A stretch of DNA of 64,000 nt from Roseiarcus sp963781895 (GCA_963781895.1 CAWAIM010000018.1:22482-86481); one strand, 5' to 3'. Numbered from the stretch's first letter, positions 27,819-37,446 are shown. The notes: generated by a model not told the origin, from the letters alone. Numbers and translations: made by a program.

Positions 27819-28604
27819 ATGCTGATCGGGAAGACAATCGTCATAACCGGGATTTCGTCCGGGATCGGCGCGCGGGTCGGCGAACTCGCGGTCGCGCTCG
27901 GCGCGGACATCGTCGGCGTCGACCTTAATCCTCCCGCCATCGCCCTCGCGACCTTCGTCAAGGCGGACGTTGGCTCGCCGCAGGGAATCGAAGACATCGT
28001 CCAGTCGCTTCCGCAACGCATCGACGCCCTGTGCAACGTCGCAGGCGTTTCCGGCACGATCGGAGCGCGGAAAACGTTGGCGATCAACTTCTTTGGGCTG
28101 AGGGCGTTGAGCGAGGCCCTCGCGCCGAGGCTGCGCGAGGGAGGGGCGATCGTCAACGTCGCGTCGATTGCGGGTTACGGCTGGCGCGCCAATCTCGACC
28201 GCGCCAAATCCTTTGTGGCGGCCCCGGGATTTCCGGACCTCGGCGCGTTGATCGCCGCGCACAAGGTCGCGGATGCGGAAGCCTATCCGCTTTCGAAGGA
28301 ATTGCTGCTGCTGTGGACGATGCAAGCCGCCCATCAGCCTTTATTCAAGGATCGCGGCCTGCGCGTCAACGCGGTGAGTTCAGGGCCGGTAACGACGCCA
28401 ATTCTCAAGGAATTTCGTCAGATCTTCGGCGATCCCCGGGTCGACGAGGACATCGCGCGCGTGGGTCGCGCGGGATCGGCGTCCGATATCGCGCCCGCCG
28501 CGCTTTTCCTTTGCTCGGATGGCGCGCGCTGGATCAACGGCGTCAATCTGCCGGTCGACGGCGGCCTCGAGGCGTCGATCAACGCCAGCGTGCTCGGATT
28601 CTAA
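27819..28604 (+). CDS. SDR oxidoreductase, coniferyl-alcohol-dehydrogenase-like
   Basis: 261 residues. NAD-binding motif TGISSGIG near residue 11, NVAGVSG replacing the usual NNAG, Ser in VNVASIAGYG and catalytic Tyr-x-x-x-Lys in YPLSKE. The pattern 'IVNVASIAG', 'VSSGPVTTPILKEFR', 'VGRAGSASDIAPAALFLCSD' and 'RWINGVNLPVDGG' is that of the coniferyl-alcohol dehydrogenase / 3-alpha-hydroxysteroid dehydrogenase subgroup. Such enzymes oxidise a benzylic/allylic alcohol to the aldehyde with NAD. Placed last in the ABC operon, it suggests that the importer delivers its substrate or a relative. Subgroup assignment is from remembered motif context, not a search. Confidence 0.85.
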   Translation: MLIGKTIVITGISSGIGARVGELAVALGADIVGVDLNPPAIALATFVKADVGSPQGIEDIVQSLPQRIDALCNVAGVSGTIGARKTLAINFFGLRALSEALAPRLREGGAIVNVASIAGYGWRANLDRAKSFVAAPGFPDLGALIAAHKVADAEAYPLSKELLLLWTMQAAHQPLFKDRGLRVNAVSSGPVTTPILKEFRQIFGDPRVDEDIARVGRAGSASDIAPAALFLCSDGARWINGVNLPVDGGLEASINASVLGF

Positions 28605-29513
28605 ACATCGCCGCGCGCGCCCCGCGGCCAATCAGACCTCGAGGGCGGTGATGGCTTGGATTTCGCGGTTCGCGGCGCCCGTCCGGGGCCCGCGACCCGG
28701 GCGGCGTTGCTTCTCGGCCTCGCCGGATATGGTTTCGCCGGGCGCCGCCGGGTAGGGAAGGACGGCGCGCCGCTCGCCGCTTGAGCCCGCCAACCGCCGT
28801 AGCGACAGCGCTTCCCCATCGCCTTGTCGCCCGCCATGCGTTTCGGCGCAGCGAGGAAGCTCAACGTTTTCAATGTTCTGAGAGTTTCGTCTTTGTTCGC
28901 GACATCGCCGCCCTGCCGATGGGGAATGCGCTGTTTTGGCCTCCAAAAGAAAGGGGCGCCTGGGAGTTGCTCCCTTTGTCTCGTTCTCGGCCCCCGGCCT
29001 GTTCATTTAAGTTCCGCTAAGGGGCTGGCGCCTTTTTGGGTCGCGGATTGCGTCTTTTCAATCGCTTGCGGCGCCATTCGGCGCCGATTCGTCGACCGCG
29101 GGGCCTTTGCGGGACCCGTGAGCTGCGCTTAGCCCCGGATCATCCCCGCGAACGGGGACGGGACCGGGAGCCGGACTGGGCGTTGCTCAAGGCGTCCCGG
29201 CATGGGCGTCCGCTCGAACCGATTCCGGTTTCGGCCCGAGCGGACGAGGCGCCAGCCCCAATTCCATGCCGAGAGCTTAAGACGTTTTGCCCCTCGCCGT
29301 TTTTCAGCGTGTCAACTCGCCCGCGTGAAGGCTTGAAGGCGGCCGCTGCCCTCGGCGCCGACAGGCGCGCCTCGATCAGCGACGAGGAAGACCATAGCAC
29401 GGCTTCTGATTTTCTCAAAGCGATTGTCGAGAAAAATGGATTGTCGAAAAACGGCTGCCTCGCTCGGCCTCCTGCCCCGGCCGCCCCGGAACCCGGCAGG
29501 CGCGCGAGGCGCT
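28605..29513. other. Gene-free stretch with a degenerate PEP-CTERM-like tail
   Basis: About 900 bases without a convincing gene. On the + strand at about 28690-28784 one frame reads ...PGPATRAALLLGLAGYGFAG followed by RRR and a stop, which looks like a PEPxxWA-CTERM sorting tail in which PEP has become PGP and the Trp has become Arg. No upstream body of such a protein is readable, so I regard it as a fossil fragment. The rest (28790-29513) shows no coding bias that I trust; it lies convergent to lysS. Confidence 0.35.
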
Positions 29514-31179
29514 CTAACCTTGGCGAACGAAATCCCCGGCGAGCGCCTTGTCGATCAGCGCCCGCGTTTCGCTCAGGCCGTAGAGCGCGAAAAACGAACC
29601 CAGACGCGGGCCGCGTTCCTCGCCGAGCAGGACCGCGTAGATCATGCTGAAGAAGTCGTTGGAGACGCCCGGCCGCTCCGCGGTCGCGCCCTTGGCGCCA
29701 TGGTCCTGATAGCGCGGGATCGGCCGCGCGATGTCATAGAGCGCATGCTGGATCTCTTCCGCGCTCGCGTCGGCCCGCAGCTGCGCCAGCTTCGCCGAGA
29801 TCTGCGACAGCGCGTCGCGCTCGACCGCGTCGGCTTTCCGGTAGCGCTTCTTCGGGCGCGACAAAATCGCGGAAATAAGCGACAGCGTAGCCAACGAGCT
29901 TGTCGAGACGGGGATGGGTCCGCGGCGAGGCCGAGGGCGCATAGCGGCGCAGGAAACCCCACAAGACCGATGGATTGTCGCTGTTGGCGACCGCCGCGAG
30001 ATTGAGCAGCATGGCGAAGGACACCGTGGTTTGCGGCCCGCCGCCGTGGACCAAGGTCTCAGGCTCGGGCGGGTCGCCGGAATGAATGTGCCACGCCGGA
30101 TTGCCGAGCCGCTCCTTCCACTCCTGCCGCGGAAAGGCGTCCAGGAACCCGAGATAGTCGTCGACGGTGCGCGGAATGACGTCGAAATAGAGCCGCTTGG
30201 CGGCCATCGGCTTCTGGAACATGAACAGCGACAGGCTCTCCGGGCCGGCGTAGGTCAGCCACTCGTCGATCGTGAGCCCGTTGCCCTTCGATTTGGAGAT
30301 TTTCTGGCCGTTCTCGTCGAGAAACAATTCGTAATTGAACCCGGCCGGCGGCTCCGCCCCGAGCGCGCGCGCAATCCGCGACGACAGCTTGACCGAGTCG
30401 ATGAGATCCTTGCCCGCCATTTCGTAGTCGACGCCGAGCGCATACCAGCGCATCGCCCAATCGGGCTTCCATTGCAATTTGCAGCGCCCGCCGGTGACAG
30501 GGGTTTCGAACGTCTCGTCCGTCGCGGGGTCGCGCCAGCATATGGTTCCGGCCTTCGCGTCATGCGCCAACACCGGCGCCTGCATGACCACGCCGGTGCG
30601 CGGGTGAATGGGCAGGAACGGCGAATAGGTCGCGGCGCGCTCCTCGCGCAGCGAGGGAAGCATGATCGCCTGCACCTCGTCGAAGCGGTCGAGCATGCGC
30701 AACAGAGCGTCGTCAAATCGCCCGGACTTGTAGGCCTCGGTCGAAGACATGAACTCGTATTCGAACGCAAACCGGTCGAGAAACGCGCGCAATCGGGCGT
30801 TATTGTGCGCGGCGAAGCTGTCATATTCGCCGAAGGGATCGGGGACCTGAGTGAGCGGCCTGCCCAGATGGGCTTCGATCAATTCGCGGTTGGGGATATT
30901 GTCAGGCGTCTTGCGCAAACCGTCCATGTCGTCGGAGAAAGCGATGAGCCGCGTCTTGACCGTATCGCCGGTGAGCACGCGGAACGCGTGCCGCACCATG
31001 GTCGTGCGCGCCACCTCGCCGAATGTGCCGATGTGCGGCAGGCCGGAGGGTCCGTATCCGGTCTCGAAAATGACTTCCTGTTTGGGCGAGCGTTCGAGTC
31101 GCGCGATCAATTTGCGCGCTTCTTCGAACGGCCACGCCTTGGAAACCTCCGCGGCCTCGCGCAAAGACTGCGACGGCAT
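29514..31179 (-). pseudogene. lysS: Lysyl-tRNA synthetase, class I, with a frameshift near the C-terminus
   Basis: Reads leftwards from ATG 31179. Class I signatures are present: GLPHIGTFGE (HIGH-like) and QKISKSKGN (KMSKS). The typical class I LysRS body follows (NYELFLDENG, FMFQKPMAAKRLYFDVIP, GGGPQTTVSFAMLLNL). The frame breaks at 29854-29856, a GGG run on the + strand: reading CCG instead of CCCG restores FVAPKKRYRKADAVERDAL and the rest to the stop at 29514. Corrected length about 554 residues, normal. As class I LysRS is usually the only lysine-charging enzyme where it occurs, the extra base is very likely a sequence error rather than a dead gene. Confidence 0.9.
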
Positions 31180-31506
31180 CGTGATCCTGTTTTCGTCGGG
31201 ACTTCCGGCCTAGCGGAAAGGCCGTTCGAGATTCGTACACTAAAATGCCCCGACCGCAAATCGACCGACAGGGCGCCGCCTGGCAGGCTATCACGTTTGG
31301 CCGTGCTTGGCTCGGGCCGAGGGGTCGAACCGCCGGGAGCGCGCTTCCGATCCCGTCGGCCCATTGCAAGATGGCGAGAACGCCGGACCTGAGCACGCCG
31401 CCGAGGATGGGCGAGCGTCCACGCTTGTCAGAAACGTCGCGGCGTCGCAGATTTGGCGATGGCGAGCTTGGGCCGTTCAAACTCAATACCGCGACAGGAG
31501 ACAGGA
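31180..31506. other. Divergent intergenic region
   Basis: 327 bases between lysS (leftward) and an SDR gene (rightward). It must hold both promoters; I see no unambiguous -35/-10 pair or operator. The SDR ribosome site (ACAGGAGACAGGA) is at 31494-31506. Confidence 0.45.
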
Positions 31507-32349
31507 ATGGGCGTGCTCGACGGGAAAGTCGCCATCGTTACCGGCGGCACCAGCGGCATCGGCGAAAAGATTGTCGAACATTTTGTGGCGGACGGCGCCA
31601 AGGTTGTCGTCGCCGCTCGCCGCCGGGAGGAGGGCGCCGCGTTGGAGAAGCGCCTTGGAGTCCGCTTCATTCGGACCGACGTCTCCATCGAGGACGATGC
31701 GAAGGCGATGGCGGAGAGCGCGATCAAGGAATTTGGCCGAGTCGATTGCCTCGTCAACAACGCCGGCATCCCCGCGCCGATGATAAGCATCGTCGACATC
31801 GACGCCGCCTCGATCGATCAGGTCATTGCGGTCAATGTCCGGGGCGTCCTGCTCGCGATCAAGCATGTCGCGCCCGTGATGCTGTCGCAGCGGACGGGCA
31901 GCATCGTCAACATCAGCAGCATCGCCGCTCTTCGCGGCGGCCTTTCCGGCCATATCTACAGCGCTTCCAAGGGGGCCGTGTACGCGCTTACGCGTTCAGT
32001 CGCCGCCGAACTCGGAGAAAAGGGAATCCGGGTCAACAGCATTTCGCCCGGCGCGATCGTTACCGGCATATTCGCCAAGGGCGCCGGCGTCGAAGGATCG
32101 AAAGCGGACAGACTGACGGAGGCGGTGAAGGAAGCGTTCGCTTCGATCCAGCCGATACCGAGAGCGGGCGCGACGGATGACATCGCGGAATGCGCGGTTT
32201 TCCTCGCCAGCGACGCCTCGAGCTTCATCAGCGGCCAGGACATCGTCGTCGATGGCGGAAATATAGGCGTCACCAGGGGCTGGACGACGATCGCCACCGC
32301 GCGGGCGCAGATGTCGGCGCGTCTGAAGGCCGCGGCGGAAGCGCTGTAG
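31507..32349 (+). CDS. SDR family NAD(P)-dependent oxidoreductase
   Basis: 280 residues of the classical SDR family: TGGTSGIGEKI (cofactor), CLVNNAGIP, VNISSIAALRG with catalytic Ser, YSASKGAVYALTR with Tyr-x-x-x-Lys, and the C-terminal GQDIVVDGGN. NNAG and 'RVNSISPGAI' are canonical. After AARRREE the acceptor loop suggests NADP preference, but this is weak. The C-terminus extends about 25 residues past the usual end. The substrate is unknown. It begins a same-strand pair with the HAD gene, 92 bases downstream. Confidence 0.9.
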   Translation: MGVLDGKVAIVTGGTSGIGEKIVEHFVADGAKVVVAARRREEGAALEKRLGVRFIRTDVSIEDDAKAMAESAIKEFGRVDCLVNNAGIPAPMISIVDIDAASIDQVIAVNVRGVLLAIKHVAPVMLSQRTGSIVNISSIAALRGGLSGHIYSASKGAVYALTRSVAAELGEKGIRVNSISPGAIVTGIFAKGAGVEGSKADRLTEAVKEAFASIQPIPRAGATDDIAECAVFLASDASSFISGQDIVVDGGNIGVTRGWTTIATARAQMSARLKAAAEAL

Positions 32350-32441
32350 ATCGATTCCGGCGCCCCGCGTCCGGGCGCAAGCGCTCGCGCTTTGAAGGCT
32401 TCGGCGGATCGCGGGGCCCGCGTCGCCAGGGGAGAGCGTCC

Positions 32442-33149
32442 ATGACCGACGACCGCGCGCCCGACAAGCGGCTCACCGGGATTCGCGCCTGCGTCTTCGA
32501 CGCCTACGGAACGCTGTTCGATTTCGCCTCCGCCGCGGCGCGATGTCCCGATGTCCCGCAGGAGCGGCGCGCGGCGCTGACAAACCTGTGGCGCGACAAG
32601 CAGCTTCAGTACACCTGGCTGCGCACGATGCAGAATCGCTACGTCGACTTCTGGCAGGTGACCGGCGACGCGCTCGATTTCGCGCTCGAAAGCCTGGACA
32701 TCGCGAATGCCGGCCTGCGCGGCCGCCTTATGGAGCTCTATCTCGGCCTCGAGCCCTTTGCGGAAGTTCCCGCCGTCCTCGGCGCCCTGCGGGCCGCGGG
32801 CTTGCGAACCGCCATCCTTTCCAACGGCTCGCCGGCGATGCTCGACGCGCTCGTGTCTCGCTCGGCGCTGGCCTCCATGTTCGACGCCGTTCTGTCGGCC
32901 GACGCGGTCCGCGCCTTCAAGACCCATCCGAGCGTCTATCAATATGCCCTCGACTCCTTGCGCCTGCCGGCCGAGGCGATTGCCTTCCAGTCCTCCAACG
33001 CGTGGGATGCGCACGCGGCCTCGGATTTCGGCATGCGCGTCGTCTGGTGCAACCGCTATGGCCAGCGCCGCGAACGCCTGCCGGGCGCCCCGGACTTTGA
33101 AATTAGGACATTGGCCGAATTGCCCGCATTGCTGGCGCCGCAGACCTGA
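32442..33149 (+). CDS. Haloacid dehalogenase, type II
   Basis: 235 residues. The nucleophile Asp20 lies in CVFDAYGTLFD, followed by the SNGSPAML motif II, Lys in FKTHPSVYQYAL (motif III) and SSNAWDAHAASDFGM, the motif IV signature (SSN-x-WD-x-x-x-A) of L-2-haloacid dehalogenases. Arg in YTWLRTMQ is the halide-binding residue position. It should hydrolyse L-2-haloalkanoates to D-2-hydroxy acids, although many homologues act on other substrates. ATG 32442 follows GGGGAGAG. Confidence 0.9.
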   Translation: MTDDRAPDKRLTGIRACVFDAYGTLFDFASAAARCPDVPQERRAALTNLWRDKQLQYTWLRTMQNRYVDFWQVTGDALDFALESLDIANAGLRGRLMELYLGLEPFAEVPAVLGALRAAGLRTAILSNGSPAMLDALVSRSALASMFDAVLSADAVRAFKTHPSVYQYALDSLRLPAEAIAFQSSNAWDAHAASDFGMRVVWCNRYGQRRERLPGAPDFEIRTLAELPALLAPQT

Positions 33150-33162
33150 GGCGCACGCGGCT

Positions 33163-33876
33163 TCACCACTTCTCGGCGTAGGGCCGCGCCTCGACTTCGA
33201 AGCTCCACGCCGAGCGGTCCTGCCCGACCAGGCTTGCCGCGAGATCGGCGACCCCCGAGGGCGCGATGAACGCGTCTTCCGGCCGATCAGGATATCGCGC
33301 TCGCGCCGCAGGCGAACGCACGATGCCGTCGACAATGATGAGCGCGACGTGGATTCCCGACGGGCCGAGATGGCGCGCCATCGATTCGGCGAGCGCGCGC
33401 TGGGCCGCCTTTGCGGGCGCGAAAGCGGCCGTGCCGGCCACGCCCCTGCGGGAGGCCGTGGCGCCGATCACAATGATGGCGCCTTGCCCACGGCGGCGCA
33501 TCGCCGGGATCGCCTGCCGAGCGGTCAGGAACAGGCCCAGCGCATTGATCCGCCAAGCACGCTCGAAATCCTCGGGCGACACGTCCTCGACGCTGCCCCA
33601 GACGCCCGAGCCGGCATTGAAAACAAGCACATCGACGTCGCCGAGATCGGCGCGGATTTGGGCGAACGCCGCCTCGATCGAAGCCGCGTCGGCCACGTCG
33701 CAGGCGTAGGCTTTGGCCCGCGGGAGTTCGTTCGCCAGCCGGGCGGTCAATTCACCGCTCCTCGAAAGCAGCGCGACGGCGTAGCCGTCCGCGGCGAAGC
33801 GCCGGGCGAAGGCCTCGCCATTGCCGGGGCCGACGCCGATGACGGCGCACACGCGGGCTTTTGCATCGTTGGTCAT
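33163..33876 (-). CDS. SDR family oxidoreductase with Phe in place of catalytic Tyr
   Basis: 237 residues reading leftwards from 33876. The cofactor motif is IGVGPGNGEAF (G-x-G-x-x-x-G variant), with LVFNAGSG and VIGATASRRG. At the active site the sequence is AFAPAKAAQRALAES: Lys is kept but the Tyr is Phe. This matches a small SDR subgroup with an F-x-x-x-K active site and unassigned chemistry, so reductase activity cannot be assumed. It is divergent from the acyl-CoA ligase gene, with 272 bases between, and convergent with the HAD gene. Confidence 0.85.
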   Translation of the reverse strand: MTNDAKARVCAVIGVGPGNGEAFARRFAADGYAVALLSRSGELTARLANELPRAKAYACDVADAASIEAAFAQIRADLGDVDVLVFNAGSGVWGSVEDVSPEDFERAWRINALGLFLTARQAIPAMRRRGQGAIIVIGATASRRGVAGTAAFAPAKAAQRALAESMARHLGPSGIHVALIIVDGIVRSPAARARYPDRPEDAFIAPSGVADLAASLVGQDRSAWSFEVEARPYAEKW

Positions 33877-34030
33877 TGCTGGGCGCCTCCATTTGCGACC
33901 GTCAGGCCTCACGCGGAATGCGTGGAGAGTACTTTTGTCACTGCTGGCGCGGGCCCGCAACGCGCAATGAACCAGGCTTTCTCCCGCTGGGACACGCCTC
34001 GACAACTGGCCTTGGCGGATCGCGTTCGAG

Positions 34031-34050
34031 CGTTCTCGGTACGGAGAACG
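34031..34050. promoter_or_regulatory. Inverted repeat upstream of acyl-CoA ligase
   Basis: CGTTCTC (34031-34037) and GAGAACG (34044-34050) form a perfect 7-base inverted repeat with a 6-base spacer, about 100 bases before the ligase start in the divergent region. The next bases are CTTGACGG, compatible with a -35 element for rightward transcription. It may be an operator; no regulator is assigned. Confidence 0.35.
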
Positions 34051-34148
34051 CTTGACGGTTCCCGGTTGATCGCGCCAATTGAAGACAATGCGCCGGCGCT
34101 TGGCGCCGCCGGACGAAACGACATGGGAAGGAAGCGCGAGGTCGTGAG

Positions 34149-35849
34149 ATGAATTCCCAACCCTGGCTGAAGTCCTATCCGCCCGGCGTGCGCTGGGACG
34201 CGCCGCTCGAACTTTCGTCCGTGCAGAGAGTCCTCGAGGCGTCGGCTGAGCGCTTCGGCCCGCTTCCGGCATTGCAATTCATGGACAAGCGGATTTCTTA
34301 CGCGGAGTTGGAGGCGCTCGCAAACCGCGCCGCCGCGGGATTTCAGCGCCTCGGCGTCGGGCCCGGCGTCCATGTCGGCCTTTATTTGCCCAATACGCCG
34401 CATTACGTCATCGCATTTTTCGGCGTGCTCAAGGCGGGCGGAACAGTCGTCAACTATTCGCCCTTGGAAGCGCTGCGTGCGCTCGAATTCAAGGTCGAGG
34501 ACAGCGAGACCGACATTCTCGTCACGCTCGACCTCGCCGCGCTCTATCCGCAGGCGGAGCGCCTCCTCGCCTCGACGCGGCTCAAGACGCTGATCGTCGG
34601 CGAATTCGCCGAGATGGCGCTCTCCCCTGGCCCGGTCGGCGCGCAGATGGCGGCCGCGGGAATGCTGTCCGAGGTGAAGCACGACGCTCGCCACTTGCCG
34701 TTCCGCGACATCCTCGACAACGACGGGCGCTATACGGTTCATGCTCTCGGCGACCTGACGGATGCGCTGGCGGTCATCCAATATACCGGCGGCACGACCG
34801 GCACGCCAAAGGGCGCAATGCTGACGCACGCCAATCTGACCGCCGCCTGCGCCCAATACATGGAGACTGCGACCCGCACCGATCCGCCGAGCATGAGTGA
34901 GGGCGAGGAACGCACCCTGGTCGTGCTGCCGTTGTTTCACATCTACGCGCTGTCGGCGGTGATGATCCTGGGGATCCGGTTGGGAGCGGAACTCGTCCTG
35001 CATACGCGCTTCGACCCCGCCGCGGTCGCTAAGGACATCGCCGAGAAAAAAATCACTGTTTTCCCGGGCGTCCCGACAATGCACGTCGCGCTCCTCAACC
35101 TGCCCGGCGTGGAGAAGCTCGACCTCTCGTCGCTCAAGTTCTGCGCCTCGGGCGGCGCGCCGCTGCCGGTCGCGGTTCAACAGCGGTTTCAATCCGTCGC
35201 AGGTTGCCGTTTGACCGAAGGCTGGGGCATGTCCGAGACCTCGCCGGCCGGCACGTTCACGCCGCGGGAGGGGCCGGTGAAGCTGGGCTCGTGCGGCATT
35301 CCCCACCCCCACCTGCGGATGAAGTTCATCGATGTCGCGAACCCGGAGCGCGAGGTGGCGCTCGGGGAGCGCGGTGAAATCTGCGTGAAGGGTCCGAACG
35401 TGATGAAGGGCTATTGGAAGCAGCCGGAAGCGACCGCGAACGCGATGACGGCGGACGGGTTCTTCCGCACTGGCGACGTCGGATATATGGACGACGACGG
35501 CTATCTGTTCATCGTCGACCGCACCAAGGACATGCTGCTGTGCGGCGGGTTCAACGTCTATCCGCGCAATATCGAGGAGGCGATCTATCAGCACCCGGCT
35601 GTGTCCGAGGTCAGCGTCATCGGCGTTCCGGACGAGTATCGCGGCGAAACGCCCAAGGCGTTCATCAAGCTGAAGGCCGGGGCGCCGCCGTTGACGCTCG
35701 AGGAGATGAAGGCGTTTCTGAAGGACCGGCTCGGCAAGCATGAAATGATCGGGGCGATGGAAATCCGCGACGAGTTGCCAAAGACCCCGGTCGGAAAGAT
35801 ATCGAAGAAGGACTTGCGCGAATATCAAGCGCGCTCCCTCGTCCCCTGA
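34149..35849 (+). CDS. Acyl-CoA ligase (AMP-forming), PimA/FadD-like
   Basis: 566 residues of the ANL adenylating family. P-loop YTGGTTGTPKGAMLTHAN, A5 motif GWGMSETSPAG, A7/A8 GFFRTGDVGYMD and IVDRTKDMLLCGGFNVYPRN, and catalytic Lys in TPVGKISKKDLRE. It activates a carboxylic acid to its CoA thioester through an acyl-AMP. Length and the N-terminal 'PWLKSYPPGVRWD' are like long-chain fatty acid/dicarboxylate ligases (FadD, PimA); an aryl-propenoic acid substrate is not excluded. The epoxide hydrolase gene follows 18 bases later. Confidence 0.92.
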   Translation: MNSQPWLKSYPPGVRWDAPLELSSVQRVLEASAERFGPLPALQFMDKRISYAELEALANRAAAGFQRLGVGPGVHVGLYLPNTPHYVIAFFGVLKAGGTVVNYSPLEALRALEFKVEDSETDILVTLDLAALYPQAERLLASTRLKTLIVGEFAEMALSPGPVGAQMAAAGMLSEVKHDARHLPFRDILDNDGRYTVHALGDLTDALAVIQYTGGTTGTPKGAMLTHANLTAACAQYMETATRTDPPSMSEGEERTLVVLPLFHIYALSAVMILGIRLGAELVLHTRFDPAAVAKDIAEKKITVFPGVPTMHVALLNLPGVEKLDLSSLKFCASGGAPLPVAVQQRFQSVAGCRLTEGWGMSETSPAGTFTPREGPVKLGSCGIPHPHLRMKFIDVANPEREVALGERGEICVKGPNVMKGYWKQPEATANAMTADGFFRTGDVGYMDDDGYLFIVDRTKDMLLCGGFNVYPRNIEEAIYQHPAVSEVSVIGVPDEYRGETPKAFIKLKAGAPPLTLEEMKAFLKDRLGKHEMIGAMEIRDELPKTPVGKISKKDLREYQARSLVP

Positions 35850-35867
35850 GTCCGTGGGACCGCCGTG

Positions 35868-36863
35868 ATGATGGAAATGCCGCCCGTTCGGTTCGCTCGC
35901 GTGAATGGCGTTCGCATGGGCTTTTACGAGGCGGGACCGATCGCCGATCCGACGCCCTTCGTGCTTTGCCACGGCTGGCCCGAGATCGCCTTCACCTGGC
36001 GGCGTCAGATAAAGGCTCTGAGCGAGGCGGGCTTCCGCGTGATCGCGCCCGATCAGCGCGGCTATGGCGTGAGCGACTGCCCGCCCGCGACGGAAGACTA
36101 TTCGATCGAGCAACTGACCGGCGATCTCGTCGGCCTCCTCGATCATCTGAAGATCGATAGGGCGATTTTCGTCGGCCACGACTGGGGCGGGTTCGTCGTC
36201 TGGGACATGGCGCTCAGCCATCCGGACCGCGTCGCCGGCGTCGTATCCCTCAACACGCCGCATCTGCGGCGCGCGCCGGCGGACCCGATCGCAATTCTAC
36301 GCGCCCGCCATGGCGAGCGTATGTACATCGTTCGGTTCCAGAGCCCGGAACGAGAAGCCGATCGCTTCCTCGCCGAGAACGTCGACAAGCTGTTCGACGC
36401 GTTTTTTCGCGCGCCGCTGCCCCGTTCCCCTGATGCAGGAGATGCCGGGGTCGGGGGCCTCAGCGTGTCGGCCGAGCTCGATCTCGACGTCATCGCCTTC
36501 ATCGCCGGTTACGACCCGGCGAGGGATCGTCGGCCGCGCATCATGTCGGACGAGGAGCGGCAGGTGTTTGTCGACGCCTTCAGGCGGACCGGTTTCACCG
36601 GCGGCATAAACTGGTATCGCAATATCACCCGCAACTGGGAGAAAGCGGCCGGACGCGACGAGACCGTGCGCGCGCCGGCGCTGATGATCATGGCCGAACG
36701 GGACCGGGTTCAAACGCCCGCCTCCGCCGACCGCATGGAGGGTCTCGTGCCCAATTTGACGAAACATCTCATGCGCGACTGCGGCCATTGGACTCAGGAA
36801 GAAAAGCCGGAACAGGTCAGCGCGACGATCATCGATTGGCGCAGGCGGACGCTGGGAGGATAG
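35868..36863 (+). CDS. Alpha/beta hydrolase, epoxide-hydrolase type
   Basis: 331 residues. Oxyanion motif CHGWPEIAFTWR, nucleophile elbow VGHDWGGFVVWD (Asp between His and Trp, as in soluble epoxide hydrolases rather than Ser esterases), cap-domain GGINWYRN with the ring-opening Tyr, acid in MAERDRVQTP and general base His in RDCGHWTQEE. It should open an epoxide by an alkyl-enzyme ester; haloalkane dehalogenase is the near alternative, but 'HGWPE' favours epoxide hydrolase. Several in-frame ATGs cluster at the start (35868, 35871, 35877). Confidence 0.9.
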   Translation: MMEMPPVRFARVNGVRMGFYEAGPIADPTPFVLCHGWPEIAFTWRRQIKALSEAGFRVIAPDQRGYGVSDCPPATEDYSIEQLTGDLVGLLDHLKIDRAIFVGHDWGGFVVWDMALSHPDRVAGVVSLNTPHLRRAPADPIAILRARHGERMYIVRFQSPEREADRFLAENVDKLFDAFFRAPLPRSPDAGDAGVGGLSVSAELDLDVIAFIAGYDPARDRRPRIMSDEERQVFVDAFRRTGFTGGINWYRNITRNWEKAAGRDETVRAPALMIMAERDRVQTPASADRMEGLVPNLTKHLMRDCGHWTQEEKPEQVSATIIDWRRRTLGG

Positions 36864-36934
36864 CGACAATCGCCGCTTGATCTCAAACTCCTGAACCCGC
36901 GGTCACGATTCGATAGCATGTCGCTCGATCGTCG

Positions 36935-37429
36935 ATGGTGGAGGCGCGACCCTTGAAGCCCGCGACAAGCCCCTCCGCGCTGAGAGTGCAGGCCGCGCTC
37001 GGCGATCGATTCCGGGTGCTGGAGTTTGACGCGAGCACGCGCACCGCGGAAGACGCCGCGGCGGCGATCGGCTGCGGCGTCGCGCAGATCGCCAAGTCGC
37101 TGGTCTTTCGCGCGAGGGACAGCGGCCGTCCCGTCCTCGTGGTCGCTTCCGGCGCCCATCGCGTCGACGAGAGGAAGGTCGCGGCCGCGGTGGGCGAGCA
37201 AATCGCGCGCGCCGACGCCGAATTCGTGCGTGAGGCGACCGGGTTCGCGATCGGCGGCGTGCCGCCGATCGGCCATAAGGTCGCGCCGATCGCGCTGATC
37301 GACGAAGCGCTGCTGCGGCTCGCCGAGATCTGGGCGGCCGGCGGAACGCCCAACGCGGTTTTTCGCCTGACCGCGTCCGATCTCGTCGCGATCACTGGCG
37401 GACGCGTCGTCGCCGTCGCGCGCGAATAG
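36935..37429 (+). CDS. YbaK/EbsC family aminoacyl-tRNA deacylase
   Basis: 164 residues with the YbaK fold: SALRVQAALG, RTAEDAAAAIGCGVAQIAKSLVF (the conserved helix with Lys that contacts tRNA/substrate), VASGAHRVDERKVA, and GGVPPIGH with ATGFAIGG, the hallmark loop. These proteins clear mischarged tRNA such as Cys-tRNA(Pro). Stand-alone members vary in specificity. Start ATG 36935 is used; a TTG at 36953 is an alternative. It is followed by a strong hairpin. Confidence 0.9.
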   Translation: MVEARPLKPATSPSALRVQAALGDRFRVLEFDASTRTAEDAAAAIGCGVAQIAKSLVFRARDSGRPVLVVASGAHRVDERKVAAAVGEQIARADAEFVREATGFAIGGVPPIGHKVAPIALIDEALLRLAEIWAAGGTPNAVFRLTASDLVAITGGRVVAVARE

Positions 37430-37446
37430 CGGCTCGCAGCCAAGGA

